DNA of 42,831 nt from Alphaproteobacteria bacterium (GTDB lineage: Bacteria > Pseudomonadota > Alphaproteobacteria > UBA9219 > RGZA01). The stretch's first letter is position 1; each line of letters starts with the position of its first letter. Where the stretch lies: contig JAKFVN010000036.1 in assembly GCA_021732145.1 (NCBI GenBank), forward strand, positions 1-42,831, written 5' to 3'. The notes beneath the pieces were generated by a model. The model made no database searches and was not told where the DNA came from. It worked only from the letters and a program-made list of their open reading frames with translations. This document shows, piece after piece, positions 15,779 to 26,062 of the stretch. A program made the translations under genes and the position numbers.

Positions 15779-17143
15779 TTATAGCGGCAGACGAAGAATG
15801 GCGCGCAGGCCGCCGTGCGGGCTGTCATCCAGCATCACATCGCCGCCGTGGTGATGCGCAATATCCCGCGCAATCGTCAGGCCAAGGCCAACGCCGCCTG
15901 TTTCCGGATTGCGTGATGTTTCAAGACGGGTGAATGGCTTAAACACTTCCTCGCGCTGGTCTTTGGGAATGCCGGGGCCGTTATCATCAATCATGATATT
16001 GACGAATTTCTTGCCCTTTTCGGTTTCAATCCATACTTCCTTGCCATAGCGCGCGGCATTGCCAATCAGGTTATTCAGCGCGCGTTTGATGGCGGTGGTG
16101 CGCACAAACACAGTGGCATCATCAGGAATATCCAAATGGATTTCTACATTCGCGCGGCGCGCGGAAGCAACCACATCCGCCAGCAATTGTTCCAGTAAAA
16201 TGGGTGTGGTTTCCTCGGTATCATCGCCGCGCGCGAAGGATAGATATGCCTCAATCATTTGCGACATTTCTTCAACATCGGTTTTCAGTTCATCAATATC
16301 GGGGCTGCTGGGCATTAATTCCAGTTGCAGCTTCATGCGGGTGAGGGGGGTGCGCAAATCGTGCGATACGCCGTTCAGCATCGCGGTGCGCTGCGCAACC
16401 TGGCGGCGCAAGCGGTCGCGCATAATCATCAGATTAATCGCGGCTTGACGCACTTCGGTTGCGCCTTCGGGCCGGAATTCCGGCGTTTCCTCGCTTTTAC
16501 CCATTTTTTCGGCCGCGATGGCAAGACGGGTAATGGGCCGGATTTGATTGCGCAGGAACAAGATAGCGATGACCGATAACAGCAACGACGTGCCAATCAT
16601 CCATAATACAAAGAACGATGTGGTGGGCGTATAAACGCGGCGCTCCGGAAACACGACCGATAACACGCCTTCGCTCAGCTGCACGTAAATGGATATTTTT
16701 TCCTGCGCATAACGTAAATCCAGCGCAAAGCGGTAACCGATTTTTTCGCGAAGCGCTTTCAGCAGCATCTGGCTGAGGATGGTCGAATAATCCCCGCGCA
16801 TGGGATAATCTTTAATCGTCTTGCCCGGCAAATAATCCAGCGTGAGGTAAAGGTTGTCTTCAACTGTTTGCTGCACATGCTCGATGACCTGATGCGGGTC
16901 TTCCTGCTGCATGCGCTCGGCAATCACGGCAATTTCACCAGCGAGAGCAAACGCAAGACGGTTGGCAACCGTTTGCCAGTGGCGTTCATAGAACACGTAA
17001 ATGGCAAGGGCCTGGGAAAGCACAACGGGCACCACCAGAATAAGCAAAGCGCGCCCATATAATCCGCGCGGCAGCACCCGCTTAATCATGCGGAAAAATG
17101 CCAAATCAAATCGCAAGCGGCTGAAAAAAGATGTTTTTGACAT
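15779..17143 (-). CDS. Sensor histidine kinase, EnvZ-type
   Basis: Inner-membrane sensor kinase of a two-component system. Of its 454 residues, 31-52 and 177-198 are membrane segments bracketing a periplasmic domain of about 120 residues. A HAMP domain follows, then the H box GVSHDLRTPLTRMKL with His261, the N box around Asn358, DNGPG at 387-391 and the GVGLGL nucleotide lid at 417-422. The short H box and HAMP arrangement are of EnvZ type. It starts 5 nt after the response regulator stop, so the two are co-transcribed and partner each other. The signal sensed cannot be inferred. Confidence 0.93.
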   Translation of the reverse strand: MSKTSFFSRLRFDLAFFRMIKRVLPRGLYGRALLILVVPVVLSQALAIYVFYERHWQTVANRLAFALAGEIAVIAERMQQEDPHQVIEHVQQTVEDNLYLTLDYLPGKTIKDYPMRGDYSTILSQMLLKALREKIGYRFALDLRYAQEKISIYVQLSEGVLSVVFPERRVYTPTTSFFVLWMIGTSLLLSVIAILFLRNQIRPITRLAIAAEKMGKSEETPEFRPEGATEVRQAAINLMIMRDRLRRQVAQRTAMLNGVSHDLRTPLTRMKLQLELMPSSPDIDELKTDVEEMSQMIEAYLSFARGDDTEETTPILLEQLLADVVASARRANVEIHLDIPDDATVFVRTTAIKRALNNLIGNAARYGKEVWIETEKGKKFVNIMIDDNGPGIPKDQREEVFKPFTRLETSRNPETGGVGLGLTIARDIAHHHGGDVMLDDSPHGGLRAILRLPL

Positions 17144-17148
17144 GATGC

Positions 17149-17850
17149 TTATTTATCCCGTTCCGGTAATAGCATATAGCCCCCGCCGCGCACCGTGACA
17201 AGATAGCGCGGTTGCTTGGGGTCTGGCTCAATCTTGCGGCGCAGGCGCGTCACCTGCACGTCAATCGTGCGGTCATTAATGGGCAATGTGCTGCGCAGCG
17301 CCATATCCTCGCGGCTGATGGTTTCGCCGGGTGTTTTGGCCAGCACCTTCAACAGGCTTGCTTCCACATCGGTCAGGCGCTGGGTGCTGCCATCCCCGCG
17401 CAATTCGCCGCGTTCCGCATCAAACTGCCATTTGCCAATCCAGATTTCTTTTTGCCCGTCTTTTTCTTTTGGAACGCGGCGCAAAATCGCATCAACGCGC
17501 AATACCAATTCGCGCGGCTCAAATGGTTTCACGAGATAATCATCGCTGCCTGCTTCCAATCCAGAAATGCGGTCTTCCTTTTCGCCGCGCGCGGTCAGTA
17601 GCAAAATAGGCAAATGCTTCAGGTGTTTATGCTGGCGGATTTTGCGCGTGAAGCTGAATCCGTCTTCGCCCGGCATCATCACATCAACGACCATCAAGTT
17701 CACCTCAACCGTTTCCAGTTTCTGCGCCGCATCCAACGCGTCATGCGCCGTCGTCACCAGATAGCCATGATCGATAAGGTATTTGCGCAGTAATTCGCGC
17801 AAGCGCTTGTCATCATCCACGACCAGAATATGGGGCTGCCAACTAAGCAA
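17149..17850 (-). CDS. OmpR-family response regulator
   Basis: DNA-binding partner of the neighbouring kinase. The receiver domain (1-125) holds the acidic pocket Asp12-14, phosphoacceptor Asp56 in VVDVMMPGEDG, Thr86 and Lys108; the winged-helix output domain (about 135-230) ends with VRGGGYML, the OmpR/PhoB pattern. The only start that keeps the first beta strand intact is TTG at 17850: an in-frame TGA precedes it directly and no ATG is available. It is divergent from mreB with 151 bp between the starts, so a regulator of envelope genes is an attractive but unproven idea. Confidence 0.93.
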   Translation of the reverse strand: MLSWQPHILVVDDDKRLRELLRKYLIDHGYLVTTAHDALDAAQKLETVEVNLMVVDVMMPGEDGFSFTRKIRQHKHLKHLPILLLTARGEKEDRISGLEAGSDDYLVKPFEPRELVLRVDAILRRVPKEKDGQKEIWIGKWQFDAERGELRGDGSTQRLTDVEASLLKVLAKTPGETISREDMALRSTLPINDRTIDVQVTRLRRKIEPDPKQPRYLVTVRGGGYMLLPERDK

Positions 17851-17896
17851 TCAAAACTCGCTAAAAACGAGGGGTAAAAAAGGTGTCTTTTTCATA

Positions 17897-17923
17897 CTGA
17901 AATTTTCCTGAACTCCGGCTACA

Positions 17924-17925
<2 letters not shown>
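17897..17925 (+). promoter_or_regulatory. Possible mreB promoter
   Basis: CTGAAA (17897-17902) and TACATT (17920-17925) with a 17-bp spacer would start transcription near 17932. The match to consensus is modest, and it overlaps the first arm of the inverted repeats described next. Confidence 0.25.
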
Positions 17926-19042
<1,117 letters not shown>

Positions 19043-19044
19043 GA

Positions 19045-19968
19045 TTGGCCAGGTATCGCAACAAGGGATTATCGCCAGCGATGCGCCCATTCGGGCAGCA
19101 TATCCATGCGCTCATTCTTATCACGCTTGCGGTGCTGCTGATTGTTTTGAATATTTTCATGCCATCCCTTGTTTCAAAGGTGCGCATTACCTTTACCGAT
19201 ATGTTCGCGCCGTTCATGCATGCGGCGGCCAAGCCTGGTGAAGCCATTCAGGGCATCTCCACCGCGCTGCAAGATGTTGCGGGCGTGCGCGAAGAAAACA
19301 AAAAGCTGCAACAGGAAGTCAATGAACTGCGCGCATGGCGCGATTTGGCGCAGCAGCAAGCCGATGAAAACAAGACCCTGCGCGGGCTGATGAAATACAA
19401 GGATGAATCTGTCATCAATTTTCTAACGGCCCGCGTGATTGCCGAAGTAGGCGGTAATTTCAACAACAGCGTGATTGTTACCGCAGGTTCGCGTGACGGC
19501 GTTGTAAAAAACATGATTGCGATGGGCGAAGATGGCGTGGTGGGCCGCGTGATTGAAACGGGCGAATGGTCGTCGCGCGTATTGCTGTTCAATGATTTGA
19601 ACTTCCGTTTGCCCGTCATGCTGGAAGGAACGCAGCTTCGCGCGATATTATCGGGGGAGGGCGCTGGCCTTCCCAAGCTGCTGTTCATCCCATCGGAAGT
19701 GGATGTGAAGCCCGGCACGCGCGTGGTTACATCGGGTCATGGCGGGTTGTTCCCGCCTAATCTTCCGGTGGGCATTTTACAGGAACGCAAGGGCGGCGAT
19801 GCGTGGCTAAACCCCTATGCCAAGCTTGACCGCCTTCAGGTAGTGCGTCTTGTGCAGTATAGTCTCGCTGGTGGTGATAAGAACCCGATGAATCAGGAGT
19901 TGAAGCAGGGTGCGCCGGAAGCGCCGCCATCACTCTTGCCTGGAAATCCCAACAAGGCGCATCCATGA
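19045..19968 (+). CDS. mreC: Rod shape-determining protein MreC
   Basis: MreC is the bitopic scaffold linking MreB to the elongation synthases. The 307-residue product has a short basic N-terminus, one membrane segment (about 20-42), a coiled coil (about 80-112) and the beta-rich periplasmic domain with VITAGSRDGV-like turns (here VTAGSRDGVVKNM), GEDGVVGRVIETG and TSGHGGLFPPNLPVG. The start given is TTG at 19045, 2 nt after mreB, because the RYRN N-terminus looks like other alphaproteobacterial MreC proteins; ATG 19081 (residue 13) is the alternative. It overlaps mreD by 4 bp (ATGA). Confidence 0.95.
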   Translation: MARYRNKGLSPAMRPFGQHIHALILITLAVLLIVLNIFMPSLVSKVRITFTDMFAPFMHAAAKPGEAIQGISTALQDVAGVREENKKLQQEVNELRAWRDLAQQQADENKTLRGLMKYKDESVINFLTARVIAEVGGNFNNSVIVTAGSRDGVVKNMIAMGEDGVVGRVIETGEWSSRVLLFNDLNFRLPVMLEGTQLRAILSGEGAGLPKLLFIPSEVDVKPGTRVVTSGHGGLFPPNLPVGILQERKGGDAWLNPYAKLDRLQVVRLVQYSLAGGDKNPMNQELKQGAPEAPPSLLPGNPNKAHP

Positions 19969-20477
19969 GCAACCCATTGCACCGATTTGAAGAATTTGGA
20001 AAAGCCTGCCTGCCGGTTCTCAGTTGCGTGCTATTTTTATTGCTGATGATTGTGCCGTGGCCAACACCAACTGCCAAAGCCATTCTCTCTGCTTTTCCAT
20101 TGATGGCGCTATGCTATTGGGTTGTGAACCGTCCTGAACATTTCAGCATGGCATGGTCGTTTATCATCGGTTTCATACAGGACGTGTTGCTGGGCCAGCC
20201 CTTGGGCGTAACCGCGTTGACCTATCTTGCGGCTGATTTTTTCCTGCGCGGGCAACGCCAGTTCTTTTTGCAGCAATCCTTCCAGCATTTATGGATGGTG
20301 TTTGGCATCGTGATGATAGGGGTATCGGCGGCTCAGTGGCTGGTGGCATCGCTGGTTATCCGTGCGTGGGTGGATGTAACGCCTGTGGTGCTGCGCGCCG
20401 TAATCGGCATTCTGTTCTTCCCGCTGGTCACACTGGTGCTTCATTACTTGCAGCGCAGCGTTTTTTCCAGATCCTAG
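19965..20477 (+). CDS. mreD: Rod shape-determining protein MreD
   Basis: MreD is the small polytopic membrane partner of MreC and PBP2. The 170-residue protein has five or six predicted hydrophobic segments and little else conserved; family-like features include the FIIGFIQDVLLGQPLGVTAL segment, with the glycine-rich loop typical of MreD. Identification leans on position: it overlaps mreC by 4 bp and ends 7 bp before mrdA. Confidence 0.93.
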   Translation: MSNPLHRFEEFGKACLPVLSCVLFLLLMIVPWPTPTAKAILSAFPLMALCYWVVNRPEHFSMAWSFIIGFIQDVLLGQPLGVTALTYLAADFFLRGQRQFFLQQSFQHLWMVFGIVMIGVSAAQWLVASLVIRAWVDVTPVVLRAVIGILFFPLVTLVLHYLQRSVFSRS

Positions 20478-20484
20478 GTGGCGC

Positions 20485-22461
20485 ATGGGAATAGTACGCG
20501 ATACAGATAGGGGCCGCTTACTTACCCGCCGCGCATTTGTTATCGGCGCGGCGCAGGCTGGTTTGTTCGGTGTGCTGTTCAACCGCCTTTATAATTTGCA
20601 AGTGAAGGAAGGTGACCGCTATGTCACCTTGGCCGAGGAAAACCGCGTCAGCATGCGCGTGGTGTTGCCGCCGCGCGGCCTGATTATTGACCGCAAGGGC
20701 GTTATCCTTGCGCGTTCCGATAAAAGCTTTCGCGCGGTATTGGTGCCCGAACAAACGCGCGATGTGAAGGAAACCCTGCGCTCCCTTTACGAAATGATGC
20801 CGTTCGAAGACTGGGAAAAAAAGCGCATCCAGAAGGATTTGAAGAAAAACCGTTCTTTTGTTCCCGTATTGCTGCGTGAGAACATCGATTGGGAAACGCT
20901 GTCGATGCTGGAACTGCACACCCCCGAATTGCCCGGGATTGTGATTGAAGCAGGTGAAACGCGCTTTTACCCGTTCCGCGAGTCCACCGCGCATATTCTT
21001 GGCTATGTCGGCGCACCAACCGAAGAAGAAGCAAAAAACGACCCGTTGCTTAGCCAGCCCAGCTTCCGTCTTGGCAAAAGCGGGGTGGAACGTATTTATG
21101 ATCTGGATTTGCGCGGCGAACCCGGCAATTCGCATCTGGAAGTGAATGCGTTTGGTCGCCCGGTGCGCGAGCTGGAAAAGCATGAAGGAAAAATCGGCCA
21201 CGAGCTTCGCCTTACACTCGATATGTCGTTGCAGGATTTTGCGCAGAAGCGTCTAACCGCAGAGCTCAGCGCCAGTTCGGTGGTGATGGATTGCGTCGAT
21301 GGCAGCGTTTACAGCATCGCCTCCAGCCCTTCATTTGATCCTAACCAGTTCACCTATGGTATTTCGAAAGATTTATGGAGCAAGCTGAACAACGACCCGC
21401 TGGTGCCGCTGATTAACAAAGCTGTCATGGGGCTTTATGCGCCGGGTTCTACGTTTAAAACCATTGTGGCGCTGGCCGCGCTTGAAATTGGCATCAGCCC
21501 GAAGACCAGCTATTTCTGCCCCGGCCATCTTGATTTTGGCAATCACCGTTTCCACTGCTGGAAAAAAGGCGGGCATGGTTCGGTCGATATGAAAAAGGGC
21601 ATCTATCAGTCCTGCGACGTATTCTTCTATCACACCAGCCAGAAAATCGGCATCGACAAGATTTATGAAGTCGCAAGGGTGATGGGGCTTTCGCAAAAAA
21701 TCGGCATCGATTTGCCGAATGAAAAAGCGGGTCTTGTTCCAAACCGTGAATGGAAACAGAAAAATTATAAGGAAGCATGGCAGCCCGGGGAAACACTGGT
21801 CGCATCCATCGGTCAGGGCTATATGCTGGCAACGCCATTGCAATTGGCAGTTGCCACGGCGCGCATCGCCAGCGGCGTGGCGGTTAAGCCGCATGTGATG
21901 CAAAGCGTGAAGGATGTGAAGCGCGCGCAGGAAACCTTCACCCCGCTTGGGCTAAAGCCGGAAAATCTGCAATTTGTGCGCGACGCAATGGCAGCTGTGT
22001 GCAAACCGGGCGGTACGGCGGCGGCATCGCAAATTCCTGTGGCTGGCTATGAAATCGGCGGGAAAACCGGAACCTCGCAGGTGCGCCGCATCAGCAAGGC
22101 GGAGCGTTCCAAAGGTGTCATCCCCAACGAAAAGCGCCCGTGGGAAGAACGTGACCACGCGCTATTCATCAGCTTTGCGCCTGTACAAAACCCGCGCTAT
22201 GTCTGTTGCGTTGTGGTGGAACATGGCGGCGGTGGTTCCAAGAACGCTGCACCGATTGCGCGTGATTTATTGATTGAAGTGATGAAGCGCGACCCTGCGG
22301 GCGCACTGCCCAAACCATTGGTCATGCCGGAAGGCAAAGACCCCGTATTGCCGCAGAAGAATGCGCCAGCCACGCCAAATTCAGAACCCGATACGCAGCT
22401 TGACCAGGATGAAGAGCTCATCATGGAAGATGATGAGTTAACGGAAGATCCGATAAATTAA
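20485..22461 (+). CDS. mrdA: Penicillin-binding protein 2 (peptidoglycan transpeptidase)
   Basis: PBP2 is the class B transpeptidase of the elongasome. The 658-residue protein has an N-terminal membrane anchor (about 13-32), the pedestal domain with [16 protein letters not shown], and the transpeptidase domain with catalytic Ser322 in STFK, the second motif SCD at 376-378 as in E. coli PBP2, and KTG at 527-529. The tail is Pro/Glu/Asp-rich, ending in an acidic run. The gene runs directly on from mreD. rodA, which usually follows, is absent: the next gene is rpe on the opposite strand, overlapping the mrdA stop by 4 bp. Confidence 0.96.
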   Translation: MGIVRDTDRGRLLTRRAFVIGAAQAGLFGVLFNRLYNLQVKEGDRYVTLAEENRVSMRVVLPPRGLIIDRKGVILARSDKSFRAVLVPEQTRDVKETLRSLYEMMPFEDWEKKRIQKDLKKNRSFVPVLLRENIDWETLSMLELHTPELPGIVIEAGETRFYPFRESTAHILGYVGAPTEEEAKNDPLLSQPSFRLGKSGVERIYDLDLRGEPGNSHLEVNAFGRPVRELEKHEGKIGHELRLTLDMSLQDFAQKRLTAELSASSVVMDCVDGSVYSIASSPSFDPNQFTYGISKDLWSKLNNDPLVPLINKAVMGLYAPGSTFKTIVALAALEIGISPKTSYFCPGHLDFGNHRFHCWKKGGHGSVDMKKGIYQSCDVFFYHTSQKIGIDKIYEVARVMGLSQKIGIDLPNEKAGLVPNREWKQKNYKEAWQPGETLVASIGQGYMLATPLQLAVATARIASGVAVKPHVMQSVKDVKRAQETFTPLGLKPENLQFVRDAMAAVCKPGGTAAASQIPVAGYEIGGKTGTSQVRRISKAERSKGVIPNEKRPWEERDHALFISFAPVQNPRYVCCVVVEHGGGGSKNAAPIARDLLIEVMKRDPAGALPKPLVMPEGKDPVLPQKNAPATPNSEPDTQLDQDEELIMEDDELTEDPIN

Positions 22462-23120
22462 ATACGTAATGATTTAATGTTCGCAGCGTATTGCGCCGCG
22501 CCGCCCTTGAATGTCGCGGTTCCTGCCACCAGCACATCGGCGCCTGCCTTAACGGCCAGCTTCGCGGTTTCGGGATTAATCCCGCCATCCACTTCCAAAT
22601 CAATCGCTTTGCCTGTCGCATCAATCAGCTTGCGCAAGTTTTTGATTTTTTCAAGCTGCGCATCAATAAAGCTTTGTCCGCCAAAGCCAGGGTTCACGCT
22701 CATTACCAATACCAAATCCACATCGCCAATCACATGCGCAACCGCATCAATCGGTGTGGCGGGGTTTAATGCAACACCGGCTTTCTTGCCGCACGACTTG
22801 ATCAATTGCAGGGTGCGGTGCAAATGCGGGCCGCTTTCAGGGTGCACGGTAATAATATCTGCCCCTGCATTGGCAAATTCGGTCACATATGCATCCACGG
22901 GCGCAATCATTAAATGCACATCAAAGATTTTTTTGGAATGGCTGCGCAAGGCTTTCACAACCAGCGGCCCAATGGTCAGGTTTGGCACGAAATGCCCATC
23001 CATCACATCCACATGGATGTAATCCGCGCCTGCTGCGTCAATCGCACGTACTTCTTCACCCAATTTGGCAAAATCGGCGGATAAAATGGAAGGCGCGATG
23101 CGTGTGGCTTGTTGTGGCAT
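22458..23120 (-). CDS. rpe: Ribulose-phosphate 3-epimerase
   Basis: Rpe interconverts ribulose 5-phosphate and xylulose 5-phosphate in the pentose phosphate pathway. With ATG 23120 as start it has 220 residues; a TTG at 23132 is possible but has an AAGGG too close to serve it. TIM-barrel family signatures are clear: [44 protein letters not shown] and [11 protein letters not shown], covering the metal-binding His/Asp residues. It follows rsmB by about 26 nt on the minus strand, and its stop interlocks with the mrdA stop. Confidence 0.97.
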   Translation of the reverse strand: MPQQATRIAPSILSADFAKLGEEVRAIDAAGADYIHVDVMDGHFVPNLTIGPLVVKALRSHSKKIFDVHLMIAPVDAYVTEFANAGADIITVHPESGPHLHRTLQLIKSCGKKAGVALNPATPIDAVAHVIGDVDLVLVMSVNPGFGGQSFIDAQLEKIKNLRKLIDATGKAIDLEVDGGINPETAKLAVKAGADVLVAGTATFKGGAAQYAANIKSLRI

Positions 23121-23146
23121 TGAATGTCTCAACCCTTATTCAATCT

Positions 23147-24496
23147 TTAGGCAATTTTCTTGAGGCGCGCGGCATAGAACCCGTCCATCCCGCCAAATGC
23201 CCCCATATAATGAGGAAGTGTACGCAAATCGCCCGCGCTTGTCACCCCTTCTTCCCAGCCGCCAAAATCCGCAGCCGTAACGGGCATGCGCTGAAACGCT
23301 GGGTTTTTCTTTAAGAATGCGTCCACCACTGCGGGGCCTTCTTCATTCTGCAAGGAACACACGGCATAAATCAGCAGCCCGTCTTTTTTAACAAGGCTGG
23401 CTACATGGCTCAGCATGCGCAATTGCAGCACCGCAAGACGCGTTACATCATCGGCTTTTTTATGAACCATCAAATCAGGGTGGCGGCGCAATGTGCCTGT
23501 CGCGCTACATGGCGCATCTAAAAATAAAACATCAGCAAGATTATTGGGTTTAAAGTCAAGAATATCAACCGACAGGATATTCGCATTTATTTTGATCCGT
23601 TGTAGGTTTTCGCGTAGGCGCTGCAAACGGTTTTGCGATTGGTCAATCGCCACCACTTTTGCTCCCGCGGCCAAAAACTGTGCGGTTTTACCGCCGGGCG
23701 CTGCGCAGCAATCATAAACCAGCTTGCCTTTGATATCACCCGCCAACCGTGCTGGCAAAGCGGATGCCGCATCCTGCACCCACCATGCGCCATCTGCAAA
23801 GCCGGGCAGTTTCGTGATATCGTCTTGTGTGGCAAGGCGCAGGCTGCCATTGGGCAGCATTTGCGCGTTCAGTTCTTTTTGCCAATGCACCGCGTCTTCT
23901 TTGACCGTGATATCTAAAAACGGTTCACGCAACGACCCTCGCGCAATCTTTTCCAGATTCTCCAGCCCATAATCTTTTTTCCATATCGTCAGCAGCCAGT
24001 TGGGAATGGCTTGCTGCCAGCCCTGCGTTGCATCATGGATTTGCTGTTCATTCGCCGCAGCCTTGCGCAGCACCGCGTTTACCAGACCGCGCATCACTTT
24101 GTCATGCGGGCCGAGCAGGTTGACGCAGGTGTTGACGACCGCATGGGCAGGGGAATGCAAAAACAGGATATGCGCAAACCCGATGCGCAGCGCCATCAGC
24201 GCAGAGTGCGGCAGCTTTTCCAGCGTTTTGGCATATTGGCGAATGCGGTAATCCAGAAAGCCAAGCTGACGCAGCGTTGTTAAAACAAGCAAACGGCAAA
24301 GCGAACGGTCGCGTTGTTCCAGCGCGGTTACTTCTTTGGTTTGTTCCCACGCATCTTCGATGGAGACGGATTCATAAACAATTTTAAGAAGGATTTTATG
24401 CGCAATGACGCGTGAATCCTTTGGGCGTGCGTCTTTGGGCTTTGGTGCAGACTTGGTTTTTTCTTTGGGTTCTCTTTGTTTTTCTGGCATGGTCAT
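23147..24496 (-). CDS. rsmB: 16S rRNA (cytosine-C5) methyltransferase RsmB (Fmu/Sun family)
   Basis: RsmB methylates C967 (E. coli numbering) of 16S rRNA. The protein of up to 449 residues has a lysine/proline-rich N-terminus, a NusB-like RNA-binding domain (about 28-160), the SAM-binding loop VYDCCAAPGGKTAQFLA, motif IV DAPCSATGTLRRHPD with one catalytic Cys and the nucleophile motif YAVCSLQNEEG. ATG 24496 and ATG 24490 both fit. Either start is within a few bases of the divergent DUF1674 gene start, so promoter and ribosome site must lie inside that gene. rpe follows on the same strand. Confidence 0.94.
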   Translation of the reverse strand: MTMPEKQREPKEKTKSAPKPKDARPKDSRVIAHKILLKIVYESVSIEDAWEQTKEVTALEQRDRSLCRLLVLTTLRQLGFLDYRIRQYAKTLEKLPHSALMALRIGFAHILFLHSPAHAVVNTCVNLLGPHDKVMRGLVNAVLRKAAANEQQIHDATQGWQQAIPNWLLTIWKKDYGLENLEKIARGSLREPFLDITVKEDAVHWQKELNAQMLPNGSLRLATQDDITKLPGFADGAWWVQDAASALPARLAGDIKGKLVYDCCAAPGGKTAQFLAAGAKVVAIDQSQNRLQRLRENLQRIKINANILSVDILDFKPNNLADVLFLDAPCSATGTLRRHPDLMVHKKADDVTRLAVLQLRMLSHVASLVKKDGLLIYAVCSLQNEEGPAVVDAFLKKNPAFQRMPVTAADFGGWEEGVTSAGDLRTLPHYMGAFGGMDGFYAARLKKIA

Positions 24497-24500
24497 GGTT

Positions 24501-24677
24501 ATGACCGAAAAGCCCGTTCCATCAAAGAATAATCAGCCAGCACCAGCCACATCTGAAAAAGATGCGGTTAAGAAAGATGTGTTCGTGCAAAAAACAGGTG
24601 AAACCGGCGGTCAGGCAGGCCCGGAACCCACCCGTTACGGTGATTGGGAAAAAGGAGGACGCTGTACCGATTTCTAA
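24501..24677 (+). CDS. DUF1674 protein, succinate dehydrogenase assembly factor 4 (SdhAF4) type
   Basis: A 58-residue protein (62 if ATG 24489 is used; ATGs at 24489, 24495 and 24501 are all in frame). The C-terminal end GQAGPEPTRYGDWEKGGRCTDF carries the DUF1674 signature (GPEPTRYGDWE..GR..DF). Its mitochondrial relative SDHAF4 helps assemble the flavinylated succinate dehydrogenase subunit, so a similar role at complex II is likely. The N-terminal half is a polar, probably disordered stretch. No sdh genes are in the window. It is head-to-head with rsmB and ends 17 bp from the convergent carboxynorspermidine synthase gene. Confidence 0.88.
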   Translation: MTEKPVPSKNNQPAPATSEKDAVKKDVFVQKTGETGGQAGPEPTRYGDWEKGGRCTDF

Positions 24678-24694
24678 GGTACGGATTTTAAAAG

Positions 24695-25903
24695 TTAAGC
24701 GGCGAGAGGTTCTTTCAAATCCTCAACAGCCATTTCCTTCACATGCCATGGAAGGCCTTGCTTGGCGACTTCTTCAAGGAATGGTTCAGGCGGCAATTGT
24801 TCAACGTTGAACACGCCTTCGCCCTTCCATGCGCCCTTTAAAATCATCATCGCGCCAACAACGGCTGGAACGCCGGTGGTGTAGGAAACGGCCTGCGCGC
24901 CAACTTCCTTGGCGGTTTGCGCATGGTCGCACACATTGTAAATGAGCGCCTTGCGCGGCTTGCCGTTCTTGATGCCTTGAATGATGCAGCCGATGGATGT
25001 CTTGCCGGTGTAGTTTTCAGCGAGGGTAGATGGCACAGGCAGCAATGCGGTAAGAAACTGCAGCGGAATAATATCTATGCCCTGGAACTTCACCGGCTTG
25101 ATGCTGGTCATGCCAACGCTTTGCAACACATCCAGATGCTTGATGTAGTTATCGGAGAACGTCATCCAGAAACGAATGCGCTTCAGGCCCTTAATGTTCT
25201 TGACCAACGACTCTTCTTCTTCGTGGTAAATCAGGTATGACTTACGCGGGCCAACTTCGGGATAATCAATCATCCGCGCAATGCTAAGCGGATCAATTTC
25301 AATCCACTTGCCATCTTCCCAGTATTTACCACGCTGCGTTACTTCGCGCAGATTGATTTCTGGGTTGAAATTGGTTGCGAATGACTTGCCGTGGTTGCCG
25401 TCATTGCAATCGATAATGTCGATGTAATCGATGCTATCGAACAGGTTGTTTTGCGCATAAGCACAGTAAATATTGGAAACACCCGGATCAAAGCCGCAGC
25501 CCAGCACGCCCATAATGCCCTTGGCCTTGAACTTGTCGTGATATGGCCATTGCCATGAATACGAAAACTTCGCTTCATCTTTCGGTTCATAATTGGCGGT
25601 ATCAAGGTAATGAACGCCGGTGGCCAAGCATGCATCCATAATCGTCAGATCCTGGTATGGCAGCGCCATGTTGATGACCAGCTTTGGGTTTACCTGATTG
25701 ATGAGCGCGATGACGGCATTCGTATCATCGGCATCAATCTGTGAAACGGTGATTTCGCTTTTGCATTCGCGTTGAATTTTTTCGCATTTGGAAAGCGTGC
25801 GTGATGCAAGATGGATTTTGGTGAACACATCACGGTTCATGGCGCATTTTTTTGCAACCACGCTACCTGCAGCGCCTGCGCCAATGATTAACACACTACC
25901 CAT
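24695..25903 (-). CDS. Carboxynorspermidine/carboxyspermidine synthase (saccharopine dehydrogenase-like)
   Basis: This enzyme condenses aspartate semialdehyde with diaminopropane or putrescine and reduces the product with NADPH, giving carboxynorspermidine or carboxyspermidine. The 402-residue protein starts with the Rossmann loop VLIIGAGAAGSVV and carries segments specific to this branch: LPYQDLTIMDACLATGVHYL, DTANYEPKDEAKFSY, GCGFDPGVSNIYCAYA and IDCNDGNHGKSFATNFNPEI. Length fits the bacterial carboxynorspermidine synthase rather than lysine-pathway saccharopine dehydrogenases. GGAG lies 7 nt upstream of the ATG. The decarboxylase gene nspC lies upstream on the same strand, so together they form an S-adenosylmethionine-independent route to spermidine or norspermidine. 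Confidence 0.93.
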   Translation of the reverse strand: MGSVLIIGAGAAGSVVAKKCAMNRDVFTKIHLASRTLSKCEKIQRECKSEITVSQIDADDTNAVIALINQVNPKLVINMALPYQDLTIMDACLATGVHYLDTANYEPKDEAKFSYSWQWPYHDKFKAKGIMGVLGCGFDPGVSNIYCAYAQNNLFDSIDYIDIIDCNDGNHGKSFATNFNPEINLREVTQRGKYWEDGKWIEIDPLSIARMIDYPEVGPRKSYLIYHEEEESLVKNIKGLKRIRFWMTFSDNYIKHLDVLQSVGMTSIKPVKFQGIDIIPLQFLTALLPVPSTLAENYTGKTSIGCIIQGIKNGKPRKALIYNVCDHAQTAKEVGAQAVSYTTGVPAVVGAMMILKGAWKGEGVFNVEQLPPEPFLEEVAKQGLPWHVKEMAVEDLKEPLAA

Positions 25904-25920
25904 ATTTCACTCCATAACTT

Positions 25921-25971
25921 AGGTGCCGCAAGCTTTTCGCTGCTGGTTCGAAACATAACACCTGCTTGCGG
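25921..25971 (-). repeat. Interlocked inverted repeats in the leader of the carboxynorspermidine synthase gene
   Basis: In the direction of transcription (minus) CCGCAAGC (25971-25964) and AGGTG (25963-25959) are followed after 25 nt by GCTTGCGG (25933-25926) and CACCT (25925-25921). Both pairs are perfect and the order is A-B-A'-B', as in the mreB leader. The last arm ends 17 nt before the start codon, just ahead of the GGAG ribosome site. A regulatory leader is plausible. Confidence 0.45.
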
Positions 25972-26015
25972 AAAAACAATGCGAAAAATGGGTAGTTTAT
26001 GGAGGTTTTACCGCC

Positions 26016-26062
26016 TTCACCCGAGCGATTGTTCCGCCGAGGCGGAACAGAGCGAATGGTGA
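26016..26062 (-). repeat. Dispersed palindromic repeat, copy 1 (behind nspC)
   Basis: Core palindrome GTTCCGCC-GA-GGCGGAAC (26031-26048) flanked by CCCGAGCGATTGTTC (from 26020) and GAACAGAGCGAATGG (26045-26059). Outer bases TTCACC and GGTGA also pair. It begins 2 nt after the nspC stop codon. The second copy is at 32805-32846, behind engB. No T-run follows on the minus strand, so it is not a simple terminator. Confidence 0.75.

Noticed and set aside
25940-25960. tRNA fragment (GGTTCGAAAC resembles a T-loop)
   Set aside because: No T-stem, acceptor stem or other arm can be built around it.
25921-25971. SAM-II type riboswitch before the carboxynorspermidine synthase gene
   Set aside because: The pseudoknot-like order suggested it, but the conserved SAM-II core bases are absent and the zero-length joins do not allow the SAM-II fold.
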